Below, piece after piece: positions 12,882-22,249 of a stretch of 64,000 bases of DNA (within the stretch, counting starts at the first letter, position 1; every line of letters starts with the position of its first letter). The DNA is from Skeletonema tropicum (lineage: Eukaryota > Bacillariophyta > Thalassiosirophyceae > Thalassiosirales > Thalassiosiraceae): contig CM074129.1 in assembly GCA_037178625.1 (NCBI GenBank), positions 3,782,001-3,846,000 on the forward strand. Reading direction: 5' to 3'. The notes beneath the pieces were generated by a model. The model did not search any database. It was given only the letters and a program-made list of their open reading frames with translations, and had not been told where the DNA came from. The translations under genes and the position numbers were made by a program.

Positions 12882-13325
12882 AATCTGATCTTTCGACAGG
12901 TTGATCAGAGTATGGAAGCGATAAGATGCGAGTGTAGAGTAAAACTACATCGTGCTGACCTGTCCTCCTCTAGCGACTGCGACGCTATAAAATAAGCTGT
13001 CCTCTAGCAGTGGCAAAGCAAATCTTTTACAACTGGTTTCTTAAGTAAGGTTACAGGAAGACAACTTCAGTGTCTTCACACAACATTATGTAACATTCTT
13101 TACATGCCTCTTCTCCAGCGTTGCAATTGATCTTTGTCATGTTTCTCTACGCCGTGAGGCCATTTCTTCATATCTGTCCCCCTTTTCTAGTAGCTAATAT
13201 TATAATAATAAAATATACCCCAATACACTTCTGTGGAACGCCCCGAGTGGTTAAACACACCAATGATACAAACCACTCTCACTCAAGGGGCGTCCAATCA
13301 TATCCAAATAGATTCTCTAAAAATT
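12882..13325. other. Convergent 3' intergenic region
   Basis: This A/T-rich spacer between the 3' ends of the PMS2-like and Pumilio genes contains an imperfect inverted repeat at about 13235-13293 (arms CGCCCCGAGTGGTT and AACCACTCTCACTCAAGGGGCG). It could be a transcript-end hairpin. It has a tRNA-like CGAGTGGTTAA block but no T-arm, so I do not call a tRNA. Confidence 0.4.
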
Positions 13326-16141
13326 TTACATGCTGTGCGGAAACATGTAAGGATTGCTCCCGATTGGCTGTTGGTACGCAGGCATTTGCATGGCCATTTC
13401 AGGCTGCTGTACACTGACCATTTGTTGCCCTTGTTGCATCTGCATTTGGTACTGAGGCTGAGGCATATGATGGTGCCCGCCGTGGCCGCCACGCCCTCTA
13501 TAGTTGTTGCGGCCGCCGCCGCCGCGATGGTGGTGGTTGGGAGGACCACCGCCGTGCCCGCCTCCATAATTGTTGAATTTTCCGTAGTGTTGACCACGTC
13601 CCTGGCCGTAATTGCCTCTGTTAAGAACCTGATTGAGGTCGTAGTCCTCAAAAGATTCACCCTCAAGAACGAAGTTGGGGAAACGTCTGCAGATTTTACC
13701 AAGGATGCGCCTTCCACCGGCAGTGTTACGGATGCCTCCACCATTCTGAGAGGAAAGGTGAGGCTTCATCGTTTCAACCAGACGGATAGCTTGCGCGTGT
13801 GTCGACACCGACAATGCTCTCTGCACGACATAATTACCAAAGGGATCCATCATCAACTCTCGAATACGGTCAGAATCGTTCAACTCGTTAAGGTATTCCT
13901 CTCGAACCCTGTCGGTACAACGCTCAAGGCATTTCTCCATCACGTTGGAACTGAATTTCTGGATGGCAAGCAGACAGACCTTTCCGATAACACTTTCGCA
14001 GATGGCATGAACTTCATCGTCTCCACATACGTCCAACACGTACTGCACAACGTAGTTACCATAAGCATCTTGCATTAACTCGAAGGATTTCTCAACAATC
14101 CTTGTTACAAGGTGCGTACGTGCAGCGCTGTGACGAGAATCGAGACAACGTTGGATCACGCAGCATCCATGACGGTGACGAGCCACATCTTCAACACTGG
14201 CAGCAACTGCATCAAAGATGAATTGCGTGTACTGATAAGGAAGCTTGAGAAGAATGCGCTGGATGGCGTGATTACCATGACTGTCGATACAAAGACGTGC
14301 GGCAGCGGGTTTAAGGGCATCAGTCAAAATCTTGGCAGCGGTGTCTTTCTTCTTCTTCTTTTTCTTGGATTTCTCACTCTCATCATCTTGCTTCTCCTCC
14401 TCAGCTGCCTTCTTCTTTTCCTCCTCTTCCTCTTCTTCGTTTTCTTCCTCGTCAATGGCGCAAACTTCGACAATCTTCTGGACGGACCTCGTACCATGTA
14501 AGTTCAAACTCGCATTGACCAACCTGGTGCTGACACTCTTCACAAGGGTGACCCTCTCATCATGGAGTAATACGCTCCAATATCTTTTGGAATAGATAAT
14601 TGCCAAAGGGGTCCACCATGGCCTCAGCCCAAAAGGTCAAACCCTCATTCAAAATGGCAGTGGCAGCAGTTGCTCCATCTTCATCGAGAGCTTGTTGGAG
14701 GAGGACGACATCCCACCTGATCACGAGAGAGACGACGAACATTCCCAAGTAGCGCACGGAGGGGAGGTCGTTGGGGAGACGAGTAGAGATTGGTAAGGGA
14801 GCCATTGGGACCCAAATCAACTTGATTTCCCTGATCATACTGGGCTCCTCCGACATTGTCCATGCTGCCCTTGGACTGGTAGTTATTCGAACCGTACATA
14901 TTGCCATTTTGCTGCAAGTCATGTCCGTACTGGTCGTACTGACCATTCGAATTACCACCACTTCCACCTCGATGATTGTCCTGGCCGTAATTGACATTCC
15001 CCATTCCATTGTTACCACCCTGCTGCTGCTGTGGGACGGGCTGCATCATCATGACAGGCGGCTGTTGTCCACCACCATTGCCCTGATTCTGCTGCACTGG
15101 CATCATAATGGTAGCAGCCTGACCGGGCATTTGTACCATTTGCATAGGTTGCAATACCTGCTTTCCATCTGGACCAGCCACGGCCATGTAAAACACTTGC
15201 TGTTGCTGCTGAGGTTGTTGTGGATGCTGCTGATTCACGGGCATGGGAGCATACTGAGGCTGTTGTTCATTCCCAGTGAAGGTAGGAATGGTATTACCAC
15301 CCTGTGGCAGCTGCCCCTGCAACAAATTAACATTCCCCGGGGCGTTATTGAACTGTGACGAATAGTACTGAGCACCAGGTGCAGGTGCAGAGTGAGTGCG
15401 GGAGTTGACAGGTGACTCACTCCGACTACTAGGAGCGGTGTTCGACATGGGCTTAAACCCTCCATTGTTGTTACTATTCACAGAACCGCGCCTTCCACTT
15501 CCAGACATGCTCAGAAATGAATCATCGCCCAAAGCTTTGCTGGGACTTTGGGAGAGGAACATGTCCAGGCTGGGTTTGCGTTCCCGAGATTCATAATTTG
15601 AGGGTGGGGTGGAGGCACCTGCGGGAGCAGCGGCTCCGTCTTTTCCGTAGATGCCGCTTCCATTGAGGAGGTGGTGGATGGAGTCGTCGTGATGATTGTA
15701 TCCGAGGCTAAAATGGATGATAATAATATATTGAAGTGAGGAAAGGTGGGTTAGAACAACACTTGACACGAAATGTGCACACAAAGTTTTTGATTGACGA
15801 GCCGCACAAAAGCCCGTCATATAAATTCAAAATACTCACCCCGATGGTGCCGGAGCAGCATTCGAATTCGCCAATCCAGTCCATGCACCGCTACCACTCC
15901 CAGGTGCCGAACTATTATTGCTATGATGACCAGAACCATCCACATCCGCCTGCAAATTGACGCTCGACAACACCTTCCCCAATGATCCGATGACGTCGTC
16001 GTCCATACTCCCGGTTGCGTGATTGTTCATTGTAGTATTTGATGTATTAATTATTTGTTTGCTGATATCGTCGTGATTAAATTCTCTCGATGCAATTGTA
16101 GTATTATTGTAATTTATCCAATCTGAACCCGATGGTGGCAT
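13326..16141 (-). CDS. Pumilio (PUF) RNA-binding protein, broken by two single-base indels
   Basis: Exon 1 is 16141-15840. A GT-AG intron at 15708-15839 (132 nt) follows, and the rest runs to the stop at 13326. The N-terminal half is Gln-, Asn- and Pro-rich disordered sequence. The C-terminal half has PUF repeats with the typical helices DPFGNYLFQKILE, DSHGNHAIQRILL, HRHGCCVIQRCL, DAYGNYVVQYVL and DPFGNYVVQRAL. It ends in an RGG/Gly-His-rich tail. PUF proteins bind 3' UTR UGUA elements and repress or localise mRNAs. A Lys/Glu-rich insertion (EEEEEEEKKKAAEEEK) splits two repeats. The frame is broken twice. Near 14698-14704 an extra C turns DQVGCRLLQQALDEDGA out of frame, and at 14562 an extra T breaks LERITP-DERVTLVKS. 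Each is repaired by removing one base, and no intron fits either site. Confidence 0.88.
14562..14562 (-). other. Single-base frameshift in the Pumilio gene
   Basis: On the minus strand ACTCCATGATGAG gives T-P-stop. Dropping one T gives T-P-D-E-R-V-T-L, a continuous PUF repeat. The second indel of the same gene lies at about 14698-14704. Confidence 0.55.
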
Positions 16142-17285
16142 TTCTATTTTTTAAGTCTAAAAAGAGAGGCCGCGCGGAGAGGGAAAGGGTGACGTGAAAC
16201 TATTTCTACAGTGATATTGTTACAGTACACTCTGCTATTTATACAGCGGTGCCGTCAATAGACCGTCTCCAACTCCTATTATAATTTACACCGTTTAAGT
16301 ATAGGTGATTTTAGTTGGCCATGGCGTGAGGTTAGTGGCCAGGTGTGGGTGTGATGAGGGGTAAATGGGTGTTGCCCTGATGTGGACGTGAGTTACTTAG
16401 CGCGGCGGGGGCTGAAGGAATGGTGAATTGATGGCGGTGGCGTTGGTTCCGGCAACGGCGAAAACCGGGAATGCCGTGAGAAGACTTCAGGCTCTGGCAG
16501 CAAAGAGAGCCGAGGAGTGATTTACTCAATGATGCAATGATGATGAATCTACGGATTTAACCAAGCACTTAGAGATCAGTTTCGTATGATGCAATGTTGG
16601 TGCTTCTAACAATACCCTCCACCTCCATTCTATTTCAACCACTGAATAAATAATGGGCCAATTCGATGAGTGCAGGCACATGCACAATCGAATGGATTTG
16701 TATCGGCGATAAGTTGTTTAGGTCCTTGGTTTAGGTTTTCTTGTGCATGCGTGGTGAAATGACGCACAGGAAACTAAAACAGGGTGAAACGACAGAAATA
16801 GATGTGAATCTGACGCATCACGCGCGGTGTCAAGGCCGGAACTTCCAGCTGTAACTGTCTAAATAACATCTGCGAGAAACGAGAAACGAGAGGTACATGT
16901 AGGTACAACCTCACTTTCCGCACTACCATTGCTTGAACTGCATGCATCATTGCAGATATTTATTGCGGCAGCAGTTCGGGCAAAACCCAAAGACATCTGG
17001 TATGGTGGCATATTGAATTCAGCTAAGTTATGTTGTTCTCTTCAAAGTTTTCTGCACCCACTTACTCTGGTGCATTCATACAGCTTTTTCGAGGTTTCTT
17101 CGAGAATTGGCAACTGACATAGGTACTCCATTTGATAGATGCTACGACAATTTTATGATGAGTCTTGATTATTTGCCTTCATAAGAATCGTTCCCTCTAC
17201 TAAGTTACTTTAATACTTCATAACTTCGTTTTGTAAACTGTGTTGTAAACCTGAAATACCTAATGAGATAGAGCATGCACAGTGT
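16142..17285. other. Intergenic region, Pumilio promoter side
   Basis: About 1.1 kb lies between the Pumilio start and the 3' end of mitochondrial L19. It has no ORF with protein-like composition, no tRNA and no clear repeat. The 200 bp next to 16141 must contain the Pumilio 5' UTR and promoter. Confidence 0.4.
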
Positions 17286-18077
17286 TTACTTCTGTATCTT
17301 GGTGACCCTAGTCTCTTCAGGCTTCCTATCCCTCAAATAATAGAGCTTCGCCCTCTTTACCCTCCTTCCCTTTTTCTTTCCTCGATTCACAAACCCTTCT
17401 TCCAGCACCTTCAACGTCTTGACCATCGGACTATGCAACTTGACCTTTCGTTCCACATGTTCTCCAAACAAAACATCCTTCAAATAAATCCCGGTATCAA
17501 GTCCCTTATTCTCTCGACCCAACACAACCCCCCGAATCTTATCATATCGTTTGTTCTGCGGATTATGCACTCCACCCGAATCCAACACTTCGAGTTCCAC
17601 TGCATCACCAACTTTAAATGGGACCTCCCACACTTCGGGCTTGGACGCTTTGGATTTTTCAATAGCTTCCATTTGCAATTCGTGGAATAGTTTGGACGCT
17701 CGCTTGCGTGGATTTTTGAATTTTGGCTTGGGCTTTTCGTCGTGTCCAATGTGATGGAGGTAGGGCATGTCGGCGGGTGCGACTCCAGTGTCGTATCGTG
17801 TTTTGGAGGGGTATAGTGTCTTGCCCTCGGGTGTGGTGGTGGATTGTCTTGGTTGGTACTTTTCATTGGTGGGTAAGCCTCGGTAGGATGGGAAGAGGCG
17901 TGGTTTGTTCATTTGAGAACGGGGGAGGGTCGGTGATGTGAGGAGTTGTTTGGCTTTTTCGATTTCACTTGGTGTGGCGGCTTTTTTGTGTGATGGCATT
18001 GATGGGATGGTTGATGATGCGGCGCGGATGGCGGGTGAGTTCATCCGCTGGGCGGCGATTCGTAGTGATGGAAACAT
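17286..18077 (-). CDS. MRPL19: Mitochondrial ribosomal protein bL19m
   Basis: This is a 263-residue intronless ORF. The N-terminus (MFPSLRIAAQRMNSPAIRAA) is rich in Arg, Ser and Ala with almost no acid, as in a mitochondrial presequence. The C-terminal ~115 residues follow the bL19 fold: FKVGDAVELEVLDSGG, RGVVLGRENKGLDTGIYLKD, HVERKVKLHSPMVKTLKVL, and the terminal RRVKRAKLYYLRDRKPE (bacterial RRAKLYYLR). bL19 sits at the subunit interface of the large ribosomal subunit. The N-terminal ~140 residues are an extension beyond the ~115-residue bacterial protein. It is divergent from the lumen protein gene at 18540, with about 460 bp between starts. Confidence 0.9.
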   Translation of the reverse strand: MFPSLRIAAQRMNSPAIRAASSTIPSMPSHKKAATPSEIEKAKQLLTSPTLPRSQMNKPRLFPSYRGLPTNEKYQPRQSTTTPEGKTLYPSKTRYDTGVAPADMPYLHHIGHDEKPKPKFKNPRKRASKLFHELQMEAIEKSKASKPEVWEVPFKVGDAVELEVLDSGGVHNPQNKRYDKIRGVVLGRENKGLDTGIYLKDVLFGEHVERKVKLHSPMVKTLKVLEEGFVNRGKKKGRRVKRAKLYYLRDRKPEETRVTKIQK

Positions 18078-18539
18078 GGTGGATTGTGTATTGTGTGCAC
18101 AAAGATAATGTATTTTTTGATGTGGTGAAAAATACTTGTGTCAAATTTATTTTGTGGCTTGTACTCGGCTTTATGTGCTGTAGTACTTGTCTGAGATCGG
18201 CTGAACAGGTTTCTTATTTCCTTCTACTGCTCGCTTATCTGCTCCACCTGTGGTTATCGTGTCGTTACCTCTGGCCGCTACCATCAACTTTTCGCCATGG
18301 TCTTTATCTCTATCTACTCTGTAATCCTTGAGCCTGAGAGATGATGACAGACGCCATAAAACGTGCCCCATCGATCGCGTGATGTAAAAACATGCCCCAG
18401 CGTCAGCAATTCATTTTTGCCACCACTTCCACTTCCAAGTTGAACTCGTTATCGTCACTTCTTATAACATTGGCCTTCATTGAGCACTACAATACCTACT
18501 ACGGCAACCCATTACTATCGACGAAAGCAAAGCAGCATC
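18078..18539. other. Divergent promoter region
   Basis: This 462-bp region separates the starts of the mitochondrial L19 and lumen protein genes. I see no gene or repeat in it. Confidence 0.4.
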
Positions 18540-20112
18540 ATGATGAAAAGAAAACAGAGTCTCGTGTCCTTGACACTGTCCGCGCTTGCCATCAGCGGCA
18601 CCGATGCTTTTTCTTCTGGCCCAAATACATCTCATCATCGTATCGCTACTTCACTATCTGCCGTAAATAATAATGAAAACAACAACAACAACAACAACTA
18701 AGCTGTTTCAATCACTTGCAGCGACCACTGCAGCCATGACCATCCTCGCATCACCACTAATCACCAGCCTACCCGCCAACGCAGACGAATACGGCCGTGA
18801 AACCGAGGCACCCACCCTCTTCACCGGCGAAACAACCATGATTTGCAAAAAGCGCGGTCCTCTAGGAGCCTGTCTCGAAACGACAATTCGGACAGCTGAG
18901 AATGATAATGATAAAGCCAACAAATACTTTAGAGATCCGAGTGAGAAGGTCAAGGCGAGGCAGGCGCAAGCGTTGGCGAATCAGGAGGAGGCTAATGAGG
19001 GGAATGCTTTGATACAAAAGTTACGAAAGCAGAGTGCGGATAATAAAGAGAAGAATGATATGATTGTGAGGCAGAAGACGTTGTTGAATGATCAGGTGAG
19101 AGGATTTTGTTTTGATGGTTTGAATGTGTGGTTGTTAACGCTTGTAAGCATCGTCGTGACATAACTTGTGTTCGTTGTATGTGTGTATCTCGTATCTCAT
19201 CGCCTATCTCTTCGTATACAAACAACAGTCGGCAAGTTTTNNNNNNNNNNNNNNNNNNNNNNNNNNNNNNNNNNNNNNNNNNNNNNNNNNNNNNNNNNNN
19301 NNNNNNNNNNNNNNNNNNNNNNNNNNNNNNNNNNNNNNNNNNNNNNNNNNNNNNNNNNNNNNNNNNNNNNNNNNNNNNNNNNNNNNNNNNNNNNNNNNNN
19401 NNNNNNNNNNNNNNNNNNNNNNNNNNNNNNNNNNNNNNNNNNNNNNNNNNNNNNNNNNNNNNNNNNNNNNNNNNNNNNNNNNNNNNNNNNNNNNNNNNNN
19501 NNNNNNNNNNNNNNNNNNNNNNNNNNNNNNNNNNNNNNNNNNNNNNNNNNNNNNNNNNNNNNNNNNNNNNNNNNNNNNNNNNNNNNNNNNNNNNNNNNNN
19601 NNNNNNNNNNNNNNNNNNNNNNNNNNNNNNNNNNNNNNNNNNNNNNNNNNNNNNNNNNNNNNNNNNNNNNNNNNNNNNNNNNNNNNNNNNNNNNNNNNNN
19701 NNNNNNNNNNNNNNNNNNNNNNNNNNNNNNNNNNNNNNNNCCCTTCGATCGACAGGTAGTCATCCTCAACACTGACGGGAAAACATTCACACTATTGCAA
19801 AATCCACAGGCAATGAGACTTAAAAAAGCTGGATACATTGAGGATAGAAAGTTCATCATTCAGCCTTCTCAACAGGTGATTGAGGATGCCTTGGAGGGTG
19901 AGAACTTGGGGGATGCTATTAAAGGAATTTTTGGTGGTGGAGGTGAAAAGAGTGGTGATGGTGATGTTATTGCTGAAGTAAGTGAAAGTGTCAGTAGTGA
20001 GAGCAGTCCAAGCAGTGTTGTAGTGGAGGAGACACCTGCTAGTGTTGAAGAAGTTGCTGTTAGTGAGAGCCAGCCTGAGAGTGTTGATGCTGCAGCTGCG
20101 GAGTCAAACTAA
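18540..20112 (+). CDS. Predicted thylakoid lumen protein, incomplete because of an assembly gap
   Basis: The start MMKRKQSLVSLTL (18540) begins an ER signal peptide with a GTDAFSSGP cleavage motif (ASAFAP type). A second hydrophobic stretch, MTILASPLITSLPANADEYG, ends in an AxA thylakoid-processing site, so the protein should reach the lumen. The two parts are in different frames around the (AAC)n run at 18680-18700. Candidates are an 82-nt intron (18640-18721), a 40-nt intron (18663-18702), or one base error in GAAAAC. The mature part starts EYGRETEAPTLFTGE. A donor (CAG|GTGAGA) at 19095 opens an intron that runs into the N gap. After the gap the frame reads FDRQVVILNTDGKTFTLLQN and ends in an acidic Ser/Val/Glu tail. 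I do not recognise the family. Confidence 0.7.
19241..19740. other. Assembly gap (500 N)
   Basis: Exactly 500 unknown bases, a round number suggesting a gap of unestimated size. It removes the 3' part of an intron and part of an exon of the lumen protein gene. Confidence 0.98.
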
Positions 20113-20416
20113 AGCAATAGGAGTATTCATATTGTTAAAAACGATTAAGAAAGCGTGCATTGTGCCATTCAGTTTCGAGGTGGTTCATTCTACATATCTT
20201 GTAATCCTGGGAATCGAAGATCTTAGCTGTTAGCCCCTAAATGAAAAAAAACGGCAGCCGTCGTATCGGTCGCGATGACGATAATGGGATGACGATGGCG
20301 TCCGTTTGCCGCCGCTACCGCTATCATACTTGTTTTCATATTCCACTCAGTGTGCCATCCTCCTTCGTCGTAGTAGCGATCCCAAGTAATTCTACAGCGA
20401 AGCTAGAGTTAGTGCC

Positions 20417-22159
20417 ATGTCGCGTGAGTCAGCTCTCCGAGCAACACTCCAACTTCCCGACGATCTTTCTCTTCGTGTCATTTCAGTCTCTCCGTCTGGA
20501 GATTGCTTTTACGAGTGTATCCATGAACTTTTGAATGCAAAAGAATGCAATGATGTGACATCCGACTTACCACTGATAGCTGGTTTGAAGGTCCGAAGTA
20601 CAGATGATAATTCAACAATAATCACTCCACAAGAAATGCGAGACCATGTCGCAGACCAGCTAAGTTCTGAACAGTTCGATCTGTATAAAATGTTCGCCTC
20701 TGCTAATGTAGAAGACTATGCATGGATGTCGCTGCCGAATTCTCCGCAATCACTTGAGGAATTGAAACAGTTTGCAAGAGTTAGTGGTAAAGATGCAGGT
20801 GCAGGAAAATGTTTGTGGGCAGATGAATTTGCATTGAGCACAATCTCCGATGGATTACATATTACATTATTGATTGTAGACGATCAGGCCTCGAGAGGAG
20901 GTGGAAGAGGGCGGAAGCGGTCATCTAATGAAACCAAAGATGGGAGATTCATTTCCATTGGAAACTATTCTCATTATGTTGTTCTCCATCGAACCCGACG
21001 ACAGCATTACAATGCTGTGATCGTAGATGATTGCCCAGTTCTGGAAAAGTTGCCTGCTAGTTTTCATATTCTTTGGCCAAAAGCAAGCGATGTGTCATCG
21101 AAGCCCTCATCTAATGCTGCCATATCGAATGAGAGCAATAAGGTAGTAACAGAAACAACCAAACGAAAAGCTGAATCATTATTACCAGCATCTGATCCAC
21201 CCTTGGGGAAATTTTACGTCGGGTGCGCTGGCTTCACAAGCTCATCATGGATAGGCAATTTCTACCCAAAGGCATTAGTTGGCAGCAATTCTGATCGACA
21301 GATAGATCATTACCAGCAACATTTCTCAACAGTGGAGATCAACTCAACATTCTACGGAACACCAAGCGAATCTACTGTAGCAAAGTGGAAGAAGCAGTTT
21401 CATAAGACGTTCAAACTTGTAGTCAAATCGCCAAAGTGGCTTACACATGAGTGCTTGGAGTTGGACTGCGCTGTTCTATTGCCCTTCATGGAAAGAATGC
21501 AACCTCTGGGTGATATATTGGCATGTATTTTGATCCAATGTCCTCGTAGAATAGCCGTCGATGTGTCTCAGTTAGCGCAGTTGAGACAGCAGCTGCAGGA
21601 TGAGAGTTGCTGTTGGTACAAAGGACGCATTGCCATTGAGCTTCGTAATGAGAGTTCATACAATGATCGGAGTGTTCGTGATTTCATTTTGTCAAATCCT
21701 AATTGGACACTCGTTGTACACCCCAATTCTATTGGGAGGGCTACAGTCGGGACAACTGTCAGTGGTAGAGGGAATGATTTGTTGGGATCATACGTTCCAG
21801 AGAAGCTGACAGAGATTTCAGGGACAACAATTCCAGCTGAACAGAAAAATGGTTTTGTTTATGTTCGTCTACACGGATCAAATGATGAGCATCGGGGAGA
21901 CTACTCTATAGAATATATTCAAGATGCCGCAAAACAAATTTCAACTTGGAGGTCTATGGGATTCGATGTCTTTTGTATGGTGCTCAATGATATGGAATCA
22001 CTCAAAGTGAAAGCTAAAGTGGAACAGCACGAACAGTGGTGTGCCATGCCCAAGAACGCAAAACAACTGCAGCTTGCAGTTCATCTTTTCTCAAAGGATG
22101 AGGTCCCCAAACCGCCAAAGAAACCCAAATCTATAGCGTGCTTTTTCGGCAAGAAATGA
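20417..22159 (+). CDS. OTU-like deubiquitinase fused to a DUF72 (YecE-like) domain
   Basis: This is a 580-residue intronless ORF. Residues ~15-220 look like an OTU cysteine protease: SPSGDCFYECI supplies Asp-Gly-Asp-type context and the nucleophile Cys (~residue 31), LWADEFALSTIS matches the middle helix, and RRQHYNAVIV supplies the catalytic His (~196). Residues ~262-560 are a DUF72/YecE TIM-barrel-like domain: FYVGCAGFTSSSW, QHFSTVEINSTFYGTPS, FKLVVKSPKWLTH, IAIELRNESSY and GFVYVRLHGSND. DUF72 function is unknown. The very C-terminus, PKSIACFFGKK, has the I-x-x-F-F plus basic pattern of a PCNA-interacting (PIP) box but lacks the leading Gln. A role linking deubiquitination to DNA-bound PCNA is inference only. 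Confidence 0.8.
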   Translation: MSRESALRATLQLPDDLSLRVISVSPSGDCFYECIHELLNAKECNDVTSDLPLIAGLKVRSTDDNSTIITPQEMRDHVADQLSSEQFDLYKMFASANVEDYAWMSLPNSPQSLEELKQFARVSGKDAGAGKCLWADEFALSTISDGLHITLLIVDDQASRGGGRGRKRSSNETKDGRFISIGNYSHYVVLHRTRRQHYNAVIVDDCPVLEKLPASFHILWPKASDVSSKPSSNAAISNESNKVVTETTKRKAESLLPASDPPLGKFYVGCAGFTSSSWIGNFYPKALVGSNSDRQIDHYQQHFSTVEINSTFYGTPSESTVAKWKKQFHKTFKLVVKSPKWLTHECLELDCAVLLPFMERMQPLGDILACILIQCPRRIAVDVSQLAQLRQQLQDESCCWYKGRIAIELRNESSYNDRSVRDFILSNPNWTLVVHPNSIGRATVGTTVSGRGNDLLGSYVPEKLTEISGTTIPAEQKNGFVYVRLHGSNDEHRGDYSIEYIQDAAKQISTWRSMGFDVFCMVLNDMESLKVKAKVEQHEQWCAMPKNAKQLQLAVHLFSKDEVPKPPKKPKSIACFFGKK

Positions 22160-22249
22160 TGCATATTTGTATACATAATGAGTATTAGCTTTACATCTAT
22201 TTTATCTCGCATCACTTATGAAAGGGTTGTTTATGCAACTTGATGAAAT

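Noticed and set aside
13235..13300. tRNA-Ser/Leu-like block (CGAGTGGTTAA) with inverted arms
   Set aside because: No T-arm/B-box or anticodon stem can be formed; it is probably a 3' UTR hairpin.
13233..14078. 281-codon plus-strand ORF
   Set aside because: Antisense shadow of the Pumilio repeats, which are clearly coding on the other strand.
19128..19859. Long ORFs spanning the N region on both strands
   Set aside because: They exist only because unknown bases contain no stops; the true exon ends before the gap and restarts after it.
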